The notes beneath the pieces are model-generated. The model had not been told where the DNA came from. It searched no databases and saw only the letters and a program-made list of their open reading frames with translations. Shown here piece by piece: positions 50,401 through 59,181 of a DNA stretch of 64,000 bases; within the stretch, counting starts at the first letter, position 1, and every line of letters starts with the position of its first letter. Location of the stretch: positions 39,706,929 to 39,770,928 of the forward strand of contig OU342635.1 in assembly GCA_910589415.1 (NCBI GenBank). The letters are read 5' to 3'. The stretch comes from Malachius bipustulatus (Eukaryota; Arthropoda; Insecta; Coleoptera; Melyridae). Position numbers and translations under genes: made by a program.

Positions 50401-53400
50401 AGCATCTTATGGAGAGGGCAATTGCAGAACCGTATTATTATTTTTCTATGGTGGGATATTTAAATACGCGATTTTACTCATATTTTGCAATTCAAAGTCG
50501 CCGTTCTTCCCTAGTGTCGCTTAATATCGCGTGAGCAAATAGAAATGAAATTTACACAGTTAATAATAATCGAATAATTTTTTATAAATTCTTTAACGGC
50601 ATTTAATTATTATAATATTATATTTAAAGTAATATTATAATTTTAATGATAAACATTTTACTGCAATGGCACTTCAAGTAGTATGAACGCCGGTACTTCC
50701 CAAGTACCACCTATACCTATTCATCAACAACCTGATGTATAATATAATACTGTTTTTGTGTATTGTGCTATTTATTTGGATTTCAATTGCACTTTAACTG
50801 GTCGCTGTAACTGGAAATTCTATGTTTCTGTTGGGTAATTTAAAAATAATAATAATAACATACATAATAGGTATCATTTATTGTTTGATAAACATCGAAT
50901 ACAGTCCTGTATTTTGGATATGTCGAATGTCGTAACTATATTGTTTTATAAAAGTCACTAATTCTGCTTTCTTGCCATATAAGGTCGACTTTAGATACAA
51001 AATTGTTTTATTAGGTACCAGCCATATTGGATACAGAATTAAGCACCTATGAACAGGCGCCATTGTTGAATTATGTGTAATTTTGAGTCAGTAGTTACCA
51101 CCTTTTAACAATAAAAAACATATCAGTTGAAGTATATTCTTAAAAAAAAAAAGTTTACACGTACCTATTATTATATTATCATGAAATTTTTTTTTGAATT
51201 TTTTTATAAATTTTTAATATTTCTAATATCAATTTTAACTGTGGCGCGTTGAAATATTACCACATATACAGGGTGATTCTTTTAAAGCGCCCATTACAAA
51301 AAGTACGACTTCTAGTTGATCTAGGAATCTGAAATTTGGAATTTAGGCAACATACATAATAACGAGTCGAAATGAAATATTACCAAGATGGCGGCACATT
51401 TAAAAATGGGGAAAGGAAGTGTCATCTTTGTTTTTTTAAATTGGACACCCCATACATTATTGCATTTTCAGATTGTCTGAGAAAATGTGATAACAATGGT
51501 ACTTATAGTTGCAGTTTAAATTGAGTAGGCTATGAGTTATAAACAAGTGAAAATCACGATTTTCCAACTTTAAAGCCATTTCCAACAAAAACGGCTCAAG
51601 ATACCTGAAAACGGTTTACATGTCCCTATCTTAACTTTTCTTCTAGTATCCTACTGCATAGTTGAAATGTTTATACAGGGTGAACAAAAATATGATAATT
51701 TTCACCACCCTGTATAGACATTTCAACTCCATAATAGGATACCTCTTTAAAAGTTAAAATAGGGACATGTAATCCGTTTTCTGATATCTTGAGCCGTTTT
51801 TGTTGGAAATGGCTTCAAAGTTGAAAAATTGTGATTTTCACTTGTTTATAACTCATAGCCTACTCAATTTAAACTGCAACTATAAGTACCATTGTTATCA
51901 CATTTTCTCAGACAATCTGAAAATGCAATAATGTATGGGGTGTCCAATTTAAAAAACCAAAGATGACACTTCCTTTCCCCATTTTTAAATGTGCCGCCAT
52001 CTTGGTAATATTTCATTTCGACTCGTTATTATGTATGTTGCCTAAATTCCAAATTTCAGATTCCTAGATCAACTAGAAGTCGTACTTTTTGTAATGGGCG
52101 CTTTAAAAGAATCACCCTGTATACTATATATTTCACAATAAAATTTACTTCGCAAGTAAAATTGACTTTTAGGAGATCTTAGGAGCCACGATAATTTGAC
52201 TTGTAAGTACGAAAGTGAGTAGCTATACAACATCCCGTTTTCATTAAAATACCCAGTCGTAGCATTTTAGTTTCTTTAAGGATATATTAATTATACACTC
52301 TACCTCATAGTAAAGGAATTGTTTAGCACCTATGAAACAAATATATTTTATGCTTGCAGTGATCCATCACACTAATAAAACAAATATGTAACTTGGAAGT
52401 AAGTTATAAAACTGTTGCTTGAAAATGTTCTCTTTATTTTATAACCTTTGCATAGTGGTAATAGGTATAACCTTTATAAAACAGTTTTATAAAGATGTTT
52501 GACTTTGTTTCTTAAGGCTTGAGTAGACGTTTACATAACTATCCGATATTAGTGCTACGCTGACCTTATAGAACAAGTTAAAAAGCTAATATGTTTTATA
52601 AACCTGCGCCCAATTTGCGTTTATAACTGCTGTATAGACGTTTTAGAAATGTTCTCAGGAATAAAGCTGTTTTATAAATTTTGTTTTATTAACATTCTTA
52701 CAGCATTTATAAAATATAAAATTGTTAGTTGGGATTCTCATCGTAAATGGCTGTTTTTTCGAAAACTATAAGCTAATTTAGCAATAATTTGGCCACGAGT
52801 ACCTTTTTTGTGTAAATAAAAAAAAATTGGTGGTTAAACTGCGTTTTTAAAATGTCAATTTGTTCAGTGTCGCTATTTTATTAGCAGCAAAAAAACCTCA
52901 CGCAACACTAAAATCTCCACCACTGGCATATGAAAAAAAATTAGCTAGCATTAAAAAAGTAGCTAATATCGACCGTACCTCAAACGGTTCCTGAGATATG
53001 AACTGGAAGAAAATAAAATATTAAAAAATACAATAAAACTGGAAAAAGTTTTTTTTTCAAGTAGGTATCAAAATTCTGTTCCTGAATTGCCTAATTTTTT
53101 CTTTGTTATCATGACTTCTGGGCATAATTTTCAAGGATTTTTGGGATCTCACCTATATTTTGCTAAAAGACTCATGGTTTTCGAAATTATATCCTAATAA
53201 TTTTCGAATTGCCACGAGAAAACAGAAAAAAAAAACAGATACTTTCTTCTGAGGCGATTAAATTCAATAGAAAATTTTTAAGGACCCAGTAATTTTCAAT
53301 TTGCAACTTCCAGTAATCCCATTATAAATATTGGTCATATTATGACAAATAATATAACGAAACAAAATTTCGAGATAAATATTAGATATCAAGATAACAA

Positions 53401-56400
53401 CCACTTGCAATAATAGATTAGGAATAAAAATAAACAGTGATTATCTTCTGGATAGTAGGTGTAGAGTATGGATTTAATAAATATTGTTTTAATATTTTGG
53501 GTTGTGATACCAAAAAAATATTTATGAGTAAATTTTTGGTGATGTCAAATTTTTTTAATTTTTTTAATTACACTTTCTTCATTATTATTACTCAATACAG
53601 GGTGTTTCGCACAGGAACCAACACAGAGCAGGAGCGTGTTAGGGGAACCAAAAATATGGCGATTTATTTTAATCTCTATGCTAAGGGCATCTCTGGGAAG
53701 TTATAGACCTTGAAATAGGGGTTTCGAATTTCGAATAAAGTCAATATCTCATTTTATAATACCTGAGCTTAGACAAAACAAATTTGGTACATGTTGTGAT
53801 TGTACCAAGAACCAAGAGCATTCAGCGACAGTGAGTATAGAGTCAAATTGTAGCATTTTAGAGGGTTGATAAGGAATAATACACCCTTAAAGTGTTATAG
53901 AATTTTTTAACCTGTTGGCCGATTTAGGAGATTATTACTTCATTTTATGGGGAATTTAATATTAGAATTTTTATTTTTCTTATTATTGCTCAAAAAAATT
54001 TATCGTCTTCCACATAAACCTGAAATACTAAAAAAAAAGTATTGCACTTGGGTTATAAAAAATCATGGAACATTCAAAAATTGACTTTTAAATTAAATGT
54101 CAAACTTGACGATCAGGAAGAAAAGTTGAAAACGACACCAATTTTTGAAAATTACTTTTCTAATTTTTTTTCTCTTGTTATTTTGAATTTTAGATGATTT
54201 TTGCCCGTATTCACAAACGATAATTTCCTAAATAATTACGTAATTATTTAAATGAGTGAGATGGAGATATGCAGTTTTTTTGCAATAGAGTGAGATGGGG
54301 ATAATTGATTACGTAATTATTTTGGAAATTATCGTTTGTGAATACGGGCGTTTAAGTAACACAATTGATTGTCAAAACTGATACTTTTTTTTAGTTATTT
54401 GCGTTTTTGTTGAAGTTGTTGAGTTTTAATTTAAATGTCAACTTTTGAATATTCCATGACTAATAACTCAACTACAATACTTTTTTTAGTATTTCTGGTT
54501 TTTGTGAAAACGACAAAGTTTTTTGAAAAATAATTATAAAAATAAAAGTTTTAGAATTAAGTTCCCTATAAATTGCAGTAGTAATTTCTTAAATCGGCCT
54601 AGCGACTTGTAGTGTAGAAATAAGTTGCCTTAAATTATCATATTTTGGGTTCTCCTACTTACACGCCCCTGCTCTGTGTCGTTTCTTAAAAGAGAAACAC
54701 CCTGTGTTTATTGCCAAAAATCTCCTTAGATTTTTCACCAAATGTTTATTATGTTTATTATTATGTTTATTAAAGCGTTAAAAAATTAACGCTTTATCAA
54801 GGCTCAAAAATCATAATTGACTTTTGATGATTTTATTGGCATTTGTTTATCCTGATTTATGAGGAATTAATTGAAATTATATTTGAAATAGGAATATTTT
54901 TTGGATATTACGCTGGTTGTTTTAAAAGTATCCTTGAAATTTTTTTGAAAATAGACAACTGTTTTTGTATATGTTGAAGCAGGTAATTCGGTGTTTTGTT
55001 TGTCGGTGAAAGTCGTTATAAACAAACGTCCTGTACTTCTTAATTTTTGAAATTCTGGGAGTTAAAATTTAAAAAGAATAAGAAATTCGTAGTTTTATGA
55101 TAACTTTGATGCCACATTTTTGAAATTTTTGTAAAATTTAGTACAAATCTTCTATAAATTAAGAGGATCCAATTTATGGTATAAGAATTTTCTATTTCTA
55201 CCAGCTATTCTTTTTGAAAAAAAAAAGTTTTCCCTGCTACTTTCTTACAACAAAAACTCTTTTTGATATTCTCATATGCATTTCTTAATAAATACTTGAT
55301 AATAATCTTGATTTTCGATCGACTCAAGATTTTTGCTTAAAAATATTAAAGCCCTTATTCTGCATGTATGGTACTGGGTACAAGAAAATTGTTTTTTTTT
55401 TACGAATATCAGAATTAGATAAAATTAAAAGATAGAAAATTTGTAAAAAAAGTATCATAACAAAAACGACAAAAATACATTCCAATAATAATAATGATCT
55501 AACATAAAACAAATTCGAAGATGCACCAACTCCAGTCCTCCCACAGGACTTAAACCGCAGCTTCGGTAATGTTCAAAATTATATTACGAATTACATTATA
55601 CAAACAAGAAGAAATTTACGAAATCTAACACATGAACTGTGATGCAAGCTGCAATTTATTTTAGGAAGCCAAAATCAATTTGGGTTCTGGAAAGTTTACA
55701 ATTTCCGTTAATTAACGTGTGAACTGGCATAAACATTATTTGAACTAATTTCTGGAAGAGAAACCCTCGAGGAAGTTATTAGACTCAAGATCTTACCGTG
55801 ACTTAAGTCTAGTTAGTAAATAATAGCGAATCGACATTGATCTTTATTCTATATTCAAACGACCTTCGATTGTGTTTTCTATTTATTGTTCAACTGTTTT
55901 CGTTCATTTCAATAATTTTCATATTTTTGGAATTCTTATATTATCAATGGTTCTTCTAAAATTCTGCAGCCCATTGTTGTTACGTTCCAACATTTTACTT
56001 TTTTACAAAGAGAGGCGTAAAAACATAAACAGGATAACATAATTTGGCACTGATTATTTAAATACAAGATAAATGTTTATTTGATTCGGATATTTTTATG
56101 AGTGCTCTACATATTATAAATTCCTTCTCTATTTTTGTAATATGTTGGATAATATAATGTAGCAGAGTTTGAAAAATCGAGACGAAAAAAAATTCTTACC
56201 TTCAACTATCTTAAAAATCACAGCTCCTCCAACGTTATAAGCGATAATTAGAAAGAACAAAAAAATATGCGTGAACCATTTCCTGCTCCACTTTTTTATT
56301 TTCTTATAAAACCAAAGTCCCCCCTGCTCGCCATTTTTCGCAGTATTCACGGTAAAGTCCCTAATACCGTTTAAATGATCGAACATAAACACAGACCCTT

Positions 56401-56635
56401 TCCTTTGATATAAATAAGGACTGTGCGCTGTAGGAATGGTTAAATTTGTAGCTGCTGTCTGATTTGTGGCCGATGTGGCACTTTTAGGGATCACGAAACC
56501 TGGCGGTGGAGGGATAATAAGGGAAGGCCTGTCGGGCCTTTTAAAGCCCACCCTTTTATTTTGGACGTTTGAAGACGGTGCTTTTTGGACGCTCTTGACA
56601 CTGGGGGTGGGAGAGTCACCAGCCGGTTGACTCAT
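38739..56635 (-). CDS. Same K2P gene, isoform from the distal first exon
   Basis: Exons 56200-56635, 46594-46827, then the shared 39659-39861 and 38739-39491 (436+234+203+753 nt) give 541 residues with phases 1,1,0. Exon 1 starts MSQPAGDSPTPS and holds KGSVFMFDHLNGIRDF, WFYKKIKKWSRKWFTH and TM1 (IFLFFLIIAYNVGGAVIF), ending VEG. Exon 2 encodes the cap (GTSPGSSVEVNLDKERS onward) and P1 (FLNAMVFCGTVYTTIG). Both exon ends match those of the neighbouring paralogue exactly, so this is the ancestral layout. The 1,540-nt proximal exon encodes an equivalent half and ends at the same phase-1 position inside TTIG|YG, so a transcript should use one or the other. The 6.7-kb and 9.4-kb introns are full of mobile elements. 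Joining of distal exons to the shared 3' exons is inferred from phase, from the lack of any other 3' half nearby, and from the paralogue. Confidence 0.85.
39862..39954 (-). other. 93-nt intron inside the first selectivity filter, open in frame
   Basis: The intron between the 1,540-nt and 203-nt exons has clear splice sites (ATTG|GTGAGA and TTTCAG|GC). Its length is a multiple of three and it contains no in-frame stop, so retention would insert 31 residues between TTIG and YGHLSP. Confidence 0.9.
42415..43260 (+). pseudogene. 5'-truncated RTE-like non-LTR retrotransposon fragment inside a duplicated repeat
   Basis: From about 42440 to 43137 the plus strand encodes the end of a reverse transcriptase: ITEISRHYGLNLNTKKIKY, QPIERVEIYTYLC, VNSQWDHSIEIKLR, then after frameshifts VLLYGAGAWILFKASM, TIKKRELEYLGHI-like residues and FNMTTIGVFRSATKNVKIAM. 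The order matches the 3' end of RTE-type ORF2 proteins. The flanks TTGTTGTCTACCGTTTCTTA (42422) and GCTGGGTAGGGAAAA (43159) occur side by side at 43647-43710, so the fragment interrupts a repeat whose empty copy lies 500 bp downstream. Confidence 0.8.
43640..43790 (+). repeat. Uninterrupted copy of the repeat hosting the RTE fragment
   Basis: TTGTTGTCTACCCTTTCTTA, AGCGACCAAGGAGGTTTAG, AAAGCTGGGAAGGGAAAAA, TTTGTCCCATTCTCGCCTGG and GTGGTCTTTCAAGT correspond in order to the two halves around 42420-42450 and 43159-43250. A related TTGATAATG(C)AATTTGAATT tail follows in both copies (43552-43582 and 43824-43846). Confidence 0.75.
43891..43932 (+). pseudogene. Reverse-transcriptase scrap (VPQGTVLGL)
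   Basis: The plus strand reads KVPQGTVLGLRTFK, the conserved SVPQGSVLGP-type motif preceding the catalytic YADD region of non-LTR reverse transcriptases. Nothing coherent flanks it. Confidence 0.55.
43939..45803 (+). mobile_element. Decayed DNA transposon, ~1.87 kb, with TAGTAG..CACCAAT termini
   Basis: The left end TAGTAGCACCAATAAGGGAAC (43939) matches the inverted right end TAGTAGTTGCACCAATGAAG read inward from 45803. GTTCCTTCACTGG-type motifs repeat near both ends (44350, 44523, 44546, 45547, 45590, 45779). Inside on the plus strand is an open frame, 44582-44860, starting MECKKPYQRFIYTQKEEAAH with NSLGLNAAAKQFGV, an HTH-like segment as in pogo/psq proteins. Broken frames follow to about 45180, including GIGDHVLVKYDENVYPGIIT, a Tudor/chromo-like strand pattern seen in some transposon proteins. 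No DDE motif is visible, so the superfamily is uncertain. Confidence 0.6.
45902..45961 (+). pseudogene. Reverse-transcriptase scrap (VGVPQKTILGPILF)
   Basis: The plus strand reads VGVPQKTILGPILFYAQQPL, again the conserved pre-YADD motif of non-LTR reverse transcriptases. It is isolated and from a different copy than the scrap at 43891. Confidence 0.6.
48340..48425. repeat. Copy of the CTCGGGAACCGTAT dispersed repeat
   Basis: AAATATCTCGGGAACCGTAT and AATATCATTGATAT match the block at 7490-7640. Confidence 0.55.
48450..48910. mobile_element. Foldback sequence, arms ~200 bp
   Basis: GTACGTCTTTTAATCATTATG (48469) is reversed at CATAATGATTAAAAGACGTA (48863). TGACAATTAAAGCA and the TACTATCACTTTGACAA stretch are likewise mirrored around 48780-48840, with the centre near 48680. 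Arms are diverged and the exact ends unclear. Confidence 0.65.
49726..49989 (+). CDS. Unexplained open frame inside the 3.6-kb element
   Basis: An 87-residue frame opens just after TTTTAG (a possible splice acceptor) at 49725 and ends with TAA at 49989. It includes KRSGERVPAVSDDHSGLQTN, EMVVSEGHFVLNNNW, NETEASSLANNDWLVKLE and ELDIPLPIRFRSE. Base composition is less AT-rich than its surroundings. There is no obvious ATG at its start, so it could be a terminal exon or a fragment of an element protein or captured host exon. No family recognised. Confidence 0.3.
   Translation, partial: SLEKIKRSGERVPAVSDDHSGLQTNKIVGNSNEMVVSEGHFVLNNNWSSLRTENETEASSLANNDWLVKLECTEELDIPLPIRFRSE
50120..50365. repeat. 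Clustered ACAAATTTGTTCTGT repeats
   Basis: Five units carry TTATAAAACARATTTGTTCT or a variant followed by GTAA and TGTCA, at about 50126, 50173, 50248, 50289 and 50330. TGGTCACC(A/G)AGAACAGG precedes two of them. Confidence 0.75.
51269..52119. mobile_element. Near-perfect 851-bp palindromic element, CAGGGTGATTCT ends, TA flanks
   Basis: CAGGGTGATTCTTTTAAAGC (51269) is reversed at GCTTTAAAAGAATCACCCTG (52119), and nearly the whole arms are complementary to a centre near 51694. At the centre a second CAGGGTGAA...CACCACCCTG pair makes a ~40-bp copy of the terminal motif. TA lies outside both outer ends. It is nested in the 49098-52734 element. Confidence 0.93.
52740..52995. repeat. Inverted copy of the CTCGGGAACCGTAT dispersed repeat
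   Basis: On the minus strand CTCAGGAACCG, TTAGCTAC, ATGCTAGCTAATTTTT and GTTGCGTGAGG follow the order seen at 7490-7650. Confidence 0.55.
53598..54714. mobile_element. Foldback element, ~1.1 kb, CAGGGTGTTTCG end
   Basis: CAGGGTGTTTCGCACAGGAA with CACAGAGCAGGAGCGTGT on the left is mirrored by ACACGCCCCTGCTCTGTGTC and GAGAAACACCCTG on the right. TA flanks the left end; the right flank is TG, so probably mutated. The arms are diverged. A separate small MITE (54204-54348) lies close to its centre. Confidence 0.85.
54204..54348. mobile_element. 145-bp palindromic MITE, CCCGTATTCACAAACG ends
   Basis: CCCGTATTCACAAACGATAA at 54204 is reversed as TTATCGTTTGTGAATACGGG ending 54348. The inner part repeats TAATTACGTAATTA and GAGTGAGATGG on both sides. 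It is nested in the 53598-54714 element, so it is the younger of the two. Confidence 0.9.
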
Positions 56636-59181
56636 TTTTAAACTATTGTTATTGTCACTTCACTTTTTACTTAATTACAAGTATCACCATATCACAGTAA
56701 TGTTATTTTTTATCACAGACAAGTCTAACGCATATTGTAGTGTATATAATTATTCTGATCGAGTCTCGCTTGTTTATTTTAGCGTGAGGTAGGAAAACAT
56801 ATTCGAGTTTTCTTTGCAAGGTGAGGGAGCCGACTGGACGATGAGAGTTTTCGTTTTGTACTGGTAATTTTCTCACAAGCAGAAGCACCAGCACGAGAGG
56901 CCTGATAGTGATGACGATGTGTCTATTTTATATGAGTACCCATTTCTTTTTGACTTATCGTATCGTTGTTTGAATACTCGGATTCTTATTTTTATCAGAC
57001 TGTCAGCTGTTCTTGAAAGCTTATTCTGAAAATGTATTTTCGACCAATTAAACGAGCTATTCGTGTTAAGACAGATGATTTTTTATTTCTGAAAACTCGA
57101 TCGTTTCGCGATAATTAATTTCTCAGTTCTTCTTAAACGAGCCAATAACATCTTTGTTTGAAAAATTACTTTATTTTGTACACAAGTATTGTTGTATGTT
57201 TAAAAATAGACCTAATTTGAGACAACAAGGTTTGTATGTAATGAAAATGTCTATAAATAAACCTGGAGTCTAAAATAATTTCTTACTGCCAAAAGTCCCT
57301 AGACGTAAAATAGAAAGCGAAGAAAATTTTATTTATAAGAAGTCTGATTCAACTGTGATGATGACACAGGCACTTTATCAATATTCGTTGGGATACTCCA
57401 GAATCATGATCTAGATATAAATAAATTTCTGTGACGTCAGAAAGTGACCTGAGTAAGATTTTTCCCCGTCAGATAAGTGATTCAAATAACGAGAATAATT
57501 TTTCTCAATTTTACGAGATCTCGCTTTCAAGATAACCGGAAAAGTAAGCCCTCCTAGCGCAATTACTTAAAATAAATCTTAGTTTTATTTCTCAGTTTTT
57601 GAGTTCAACTCAAAGTGATGCATCCACCAAGCCAAACATAAAAGCAGGAGCAATAATTGTTGTTATATAACTAGCAAATATAACAATAATAACTACAACT
57701 ACTATAACTCATAATGTTGCTAATAAAATTGAATTTTAAGCATAATATTATTGTGATGGGATATCATAATTTCTTTATATTAACGCAACACGTAGGAAGT
57801 AAATTCATAAACCCGCTTTGAAGATTCCCGTGTGCTATTATAATACTCGTAGTAATTGCACAAATAGATTCATTTTATTAGAACAAATGGGACGCAATAA
57901 TACCTCGTAATCAGAAGGGCGATATTAAAACTGATGACATATCTACTAACCATCACGTAACAACTATGACGTTGGAGTTAATTTTAAATGCGACCGAGTT
58001 ATTCCCATTGAACATACGAATGGGTGTGAGGACTAAAATAGAATATTTCAAAATATTCTCCAGTGCACATACACCTGTAACCGCAACTAAACATTAATTG
58101 CTTATTTTAAACCGAATGACTTCATTATTGAAGATTACAGCTTTTTCGACTTAATTACGGGTAGTTGATACACCTGTTAAATTTATGTTTATTTACATGT
58201 ACAGTAAATCAATTTTATACCCAATTGAAAACTACAAAGTGATTTAAAGAGACATTAAAATGAAATATGTAAAGTAATACTTTTTAAACGAATTTACGAT
58301 TTTTCAGTTTGAGAAACTTAAATAAGTAATTAGTCATTGCGTTCGAAATAATTAAGCAAGCTGGCTTGACATGCTCGACTTGAGCTGACCATGGTTTGGT
58401 AATATTTACCTGACCCGATTCTGCTTATTCTGTATACAAACCTGATCTGAGCTGGTGTTTTTAAAATTAAACTAACCTTTACTGAAGTGATTTGAGCCCA
58501 CTTGCCCGATTTTTTATAACAGAAGGAAAAGTCTTCTTCTTAACTACTCCTTCTGAAATCGAGATAGTTCAAAGATTCCAAAAAAAAATCCTCAGCCTAA
58601 AACATTCCCATAATACGACAGTACAGAATCTTCACCACAACTTCATTCAGATAGACGATGATTTTCTTTAGCGCCAACTCTTTTTTATTGTCTAAACTCA
58701 CTGTCAAGGGAAAAGGAAACCATCTACCACAAATTAGGCAACGATTCTCAGGGTAACTGTACTAGTTTCGGTGATTGTAGAAGAGCAAGGGGCTTGTTCA
58801 TCATTATTGTAAAAATAATTTTCTAACAAACAGCTTCCTCATAACTTCAATCAGGCTTGAGAAGATCTAACATGATTGATGGCAACTATTCAGGATCCCA
58901 AAATAATTTGTCTTGCTTGAGAGTCGAGCCTTCCCATAATCCTCCATGTCTAGGTGAGTGCACTGATACCCAGCAAATAAATACAATTGGGTAATTAAAT
59001 TACTGGGAGTTTCTTTCTAAAACTTGGGAGATCTTCATCGTATAAGGTATGACAACGAATGATGCCGTCGATAAAGCGGGGTATTTTTTATAGCACAAAG
59101 TTTTTAAGATCTTGAATGTTAAATCTTATAATTAAATACACAAAGAAATAAAACACAACATATTAAAAATGTTATATTGTT
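56636..59181. other. Region between the two K2P genes
   Basis: It should hold the distal promoter of the first K2P gene (just right of 56635) and the 3' UTR of the second. A weak jockey-like fragment lies at 58540-58680. No other gene is supported. Confidence 0.5.
58540..58680 (+). pseudogene. Jockey-type non-LTR retrotransposon 3' scrap
   Basis: The plus strand reads TPSEIEIVQRFQKKILSLKH and then HNTTVQNLHHNF. This resembles the conserved IQRFQNKxLRxI...NxxIHxDL tail of jockey-like ORF2 proteins. Short and degraded. Confidence 0.5.

Larger units (their letters stand above)
49098..52734. mobile_element. Large inverted-repeat element, ~3.6 kb, rich in TTATAAAAC repeats
   Basis: TCCCAACTAACAATTTT at 49098 is exactly reversed as AAAATTGTTAGTTGGGA ending at 52734. 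Both sides continue into AT-rich DNA carrying many TTATAAAAC/GTTTTATAA motifs. The interior holds a cluster of ACAAATTTGTTCTGT repeats (50120-50365), an 88-codon open frame (49726-49989) and a nested 851-bp palindrome (51269-52119). I cannot assign a superfamily; no transposase motif was recognised and target duplications are not clear. It lies in the 9.4-kb intron of the first K2P gene. Confidence 0.75.
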
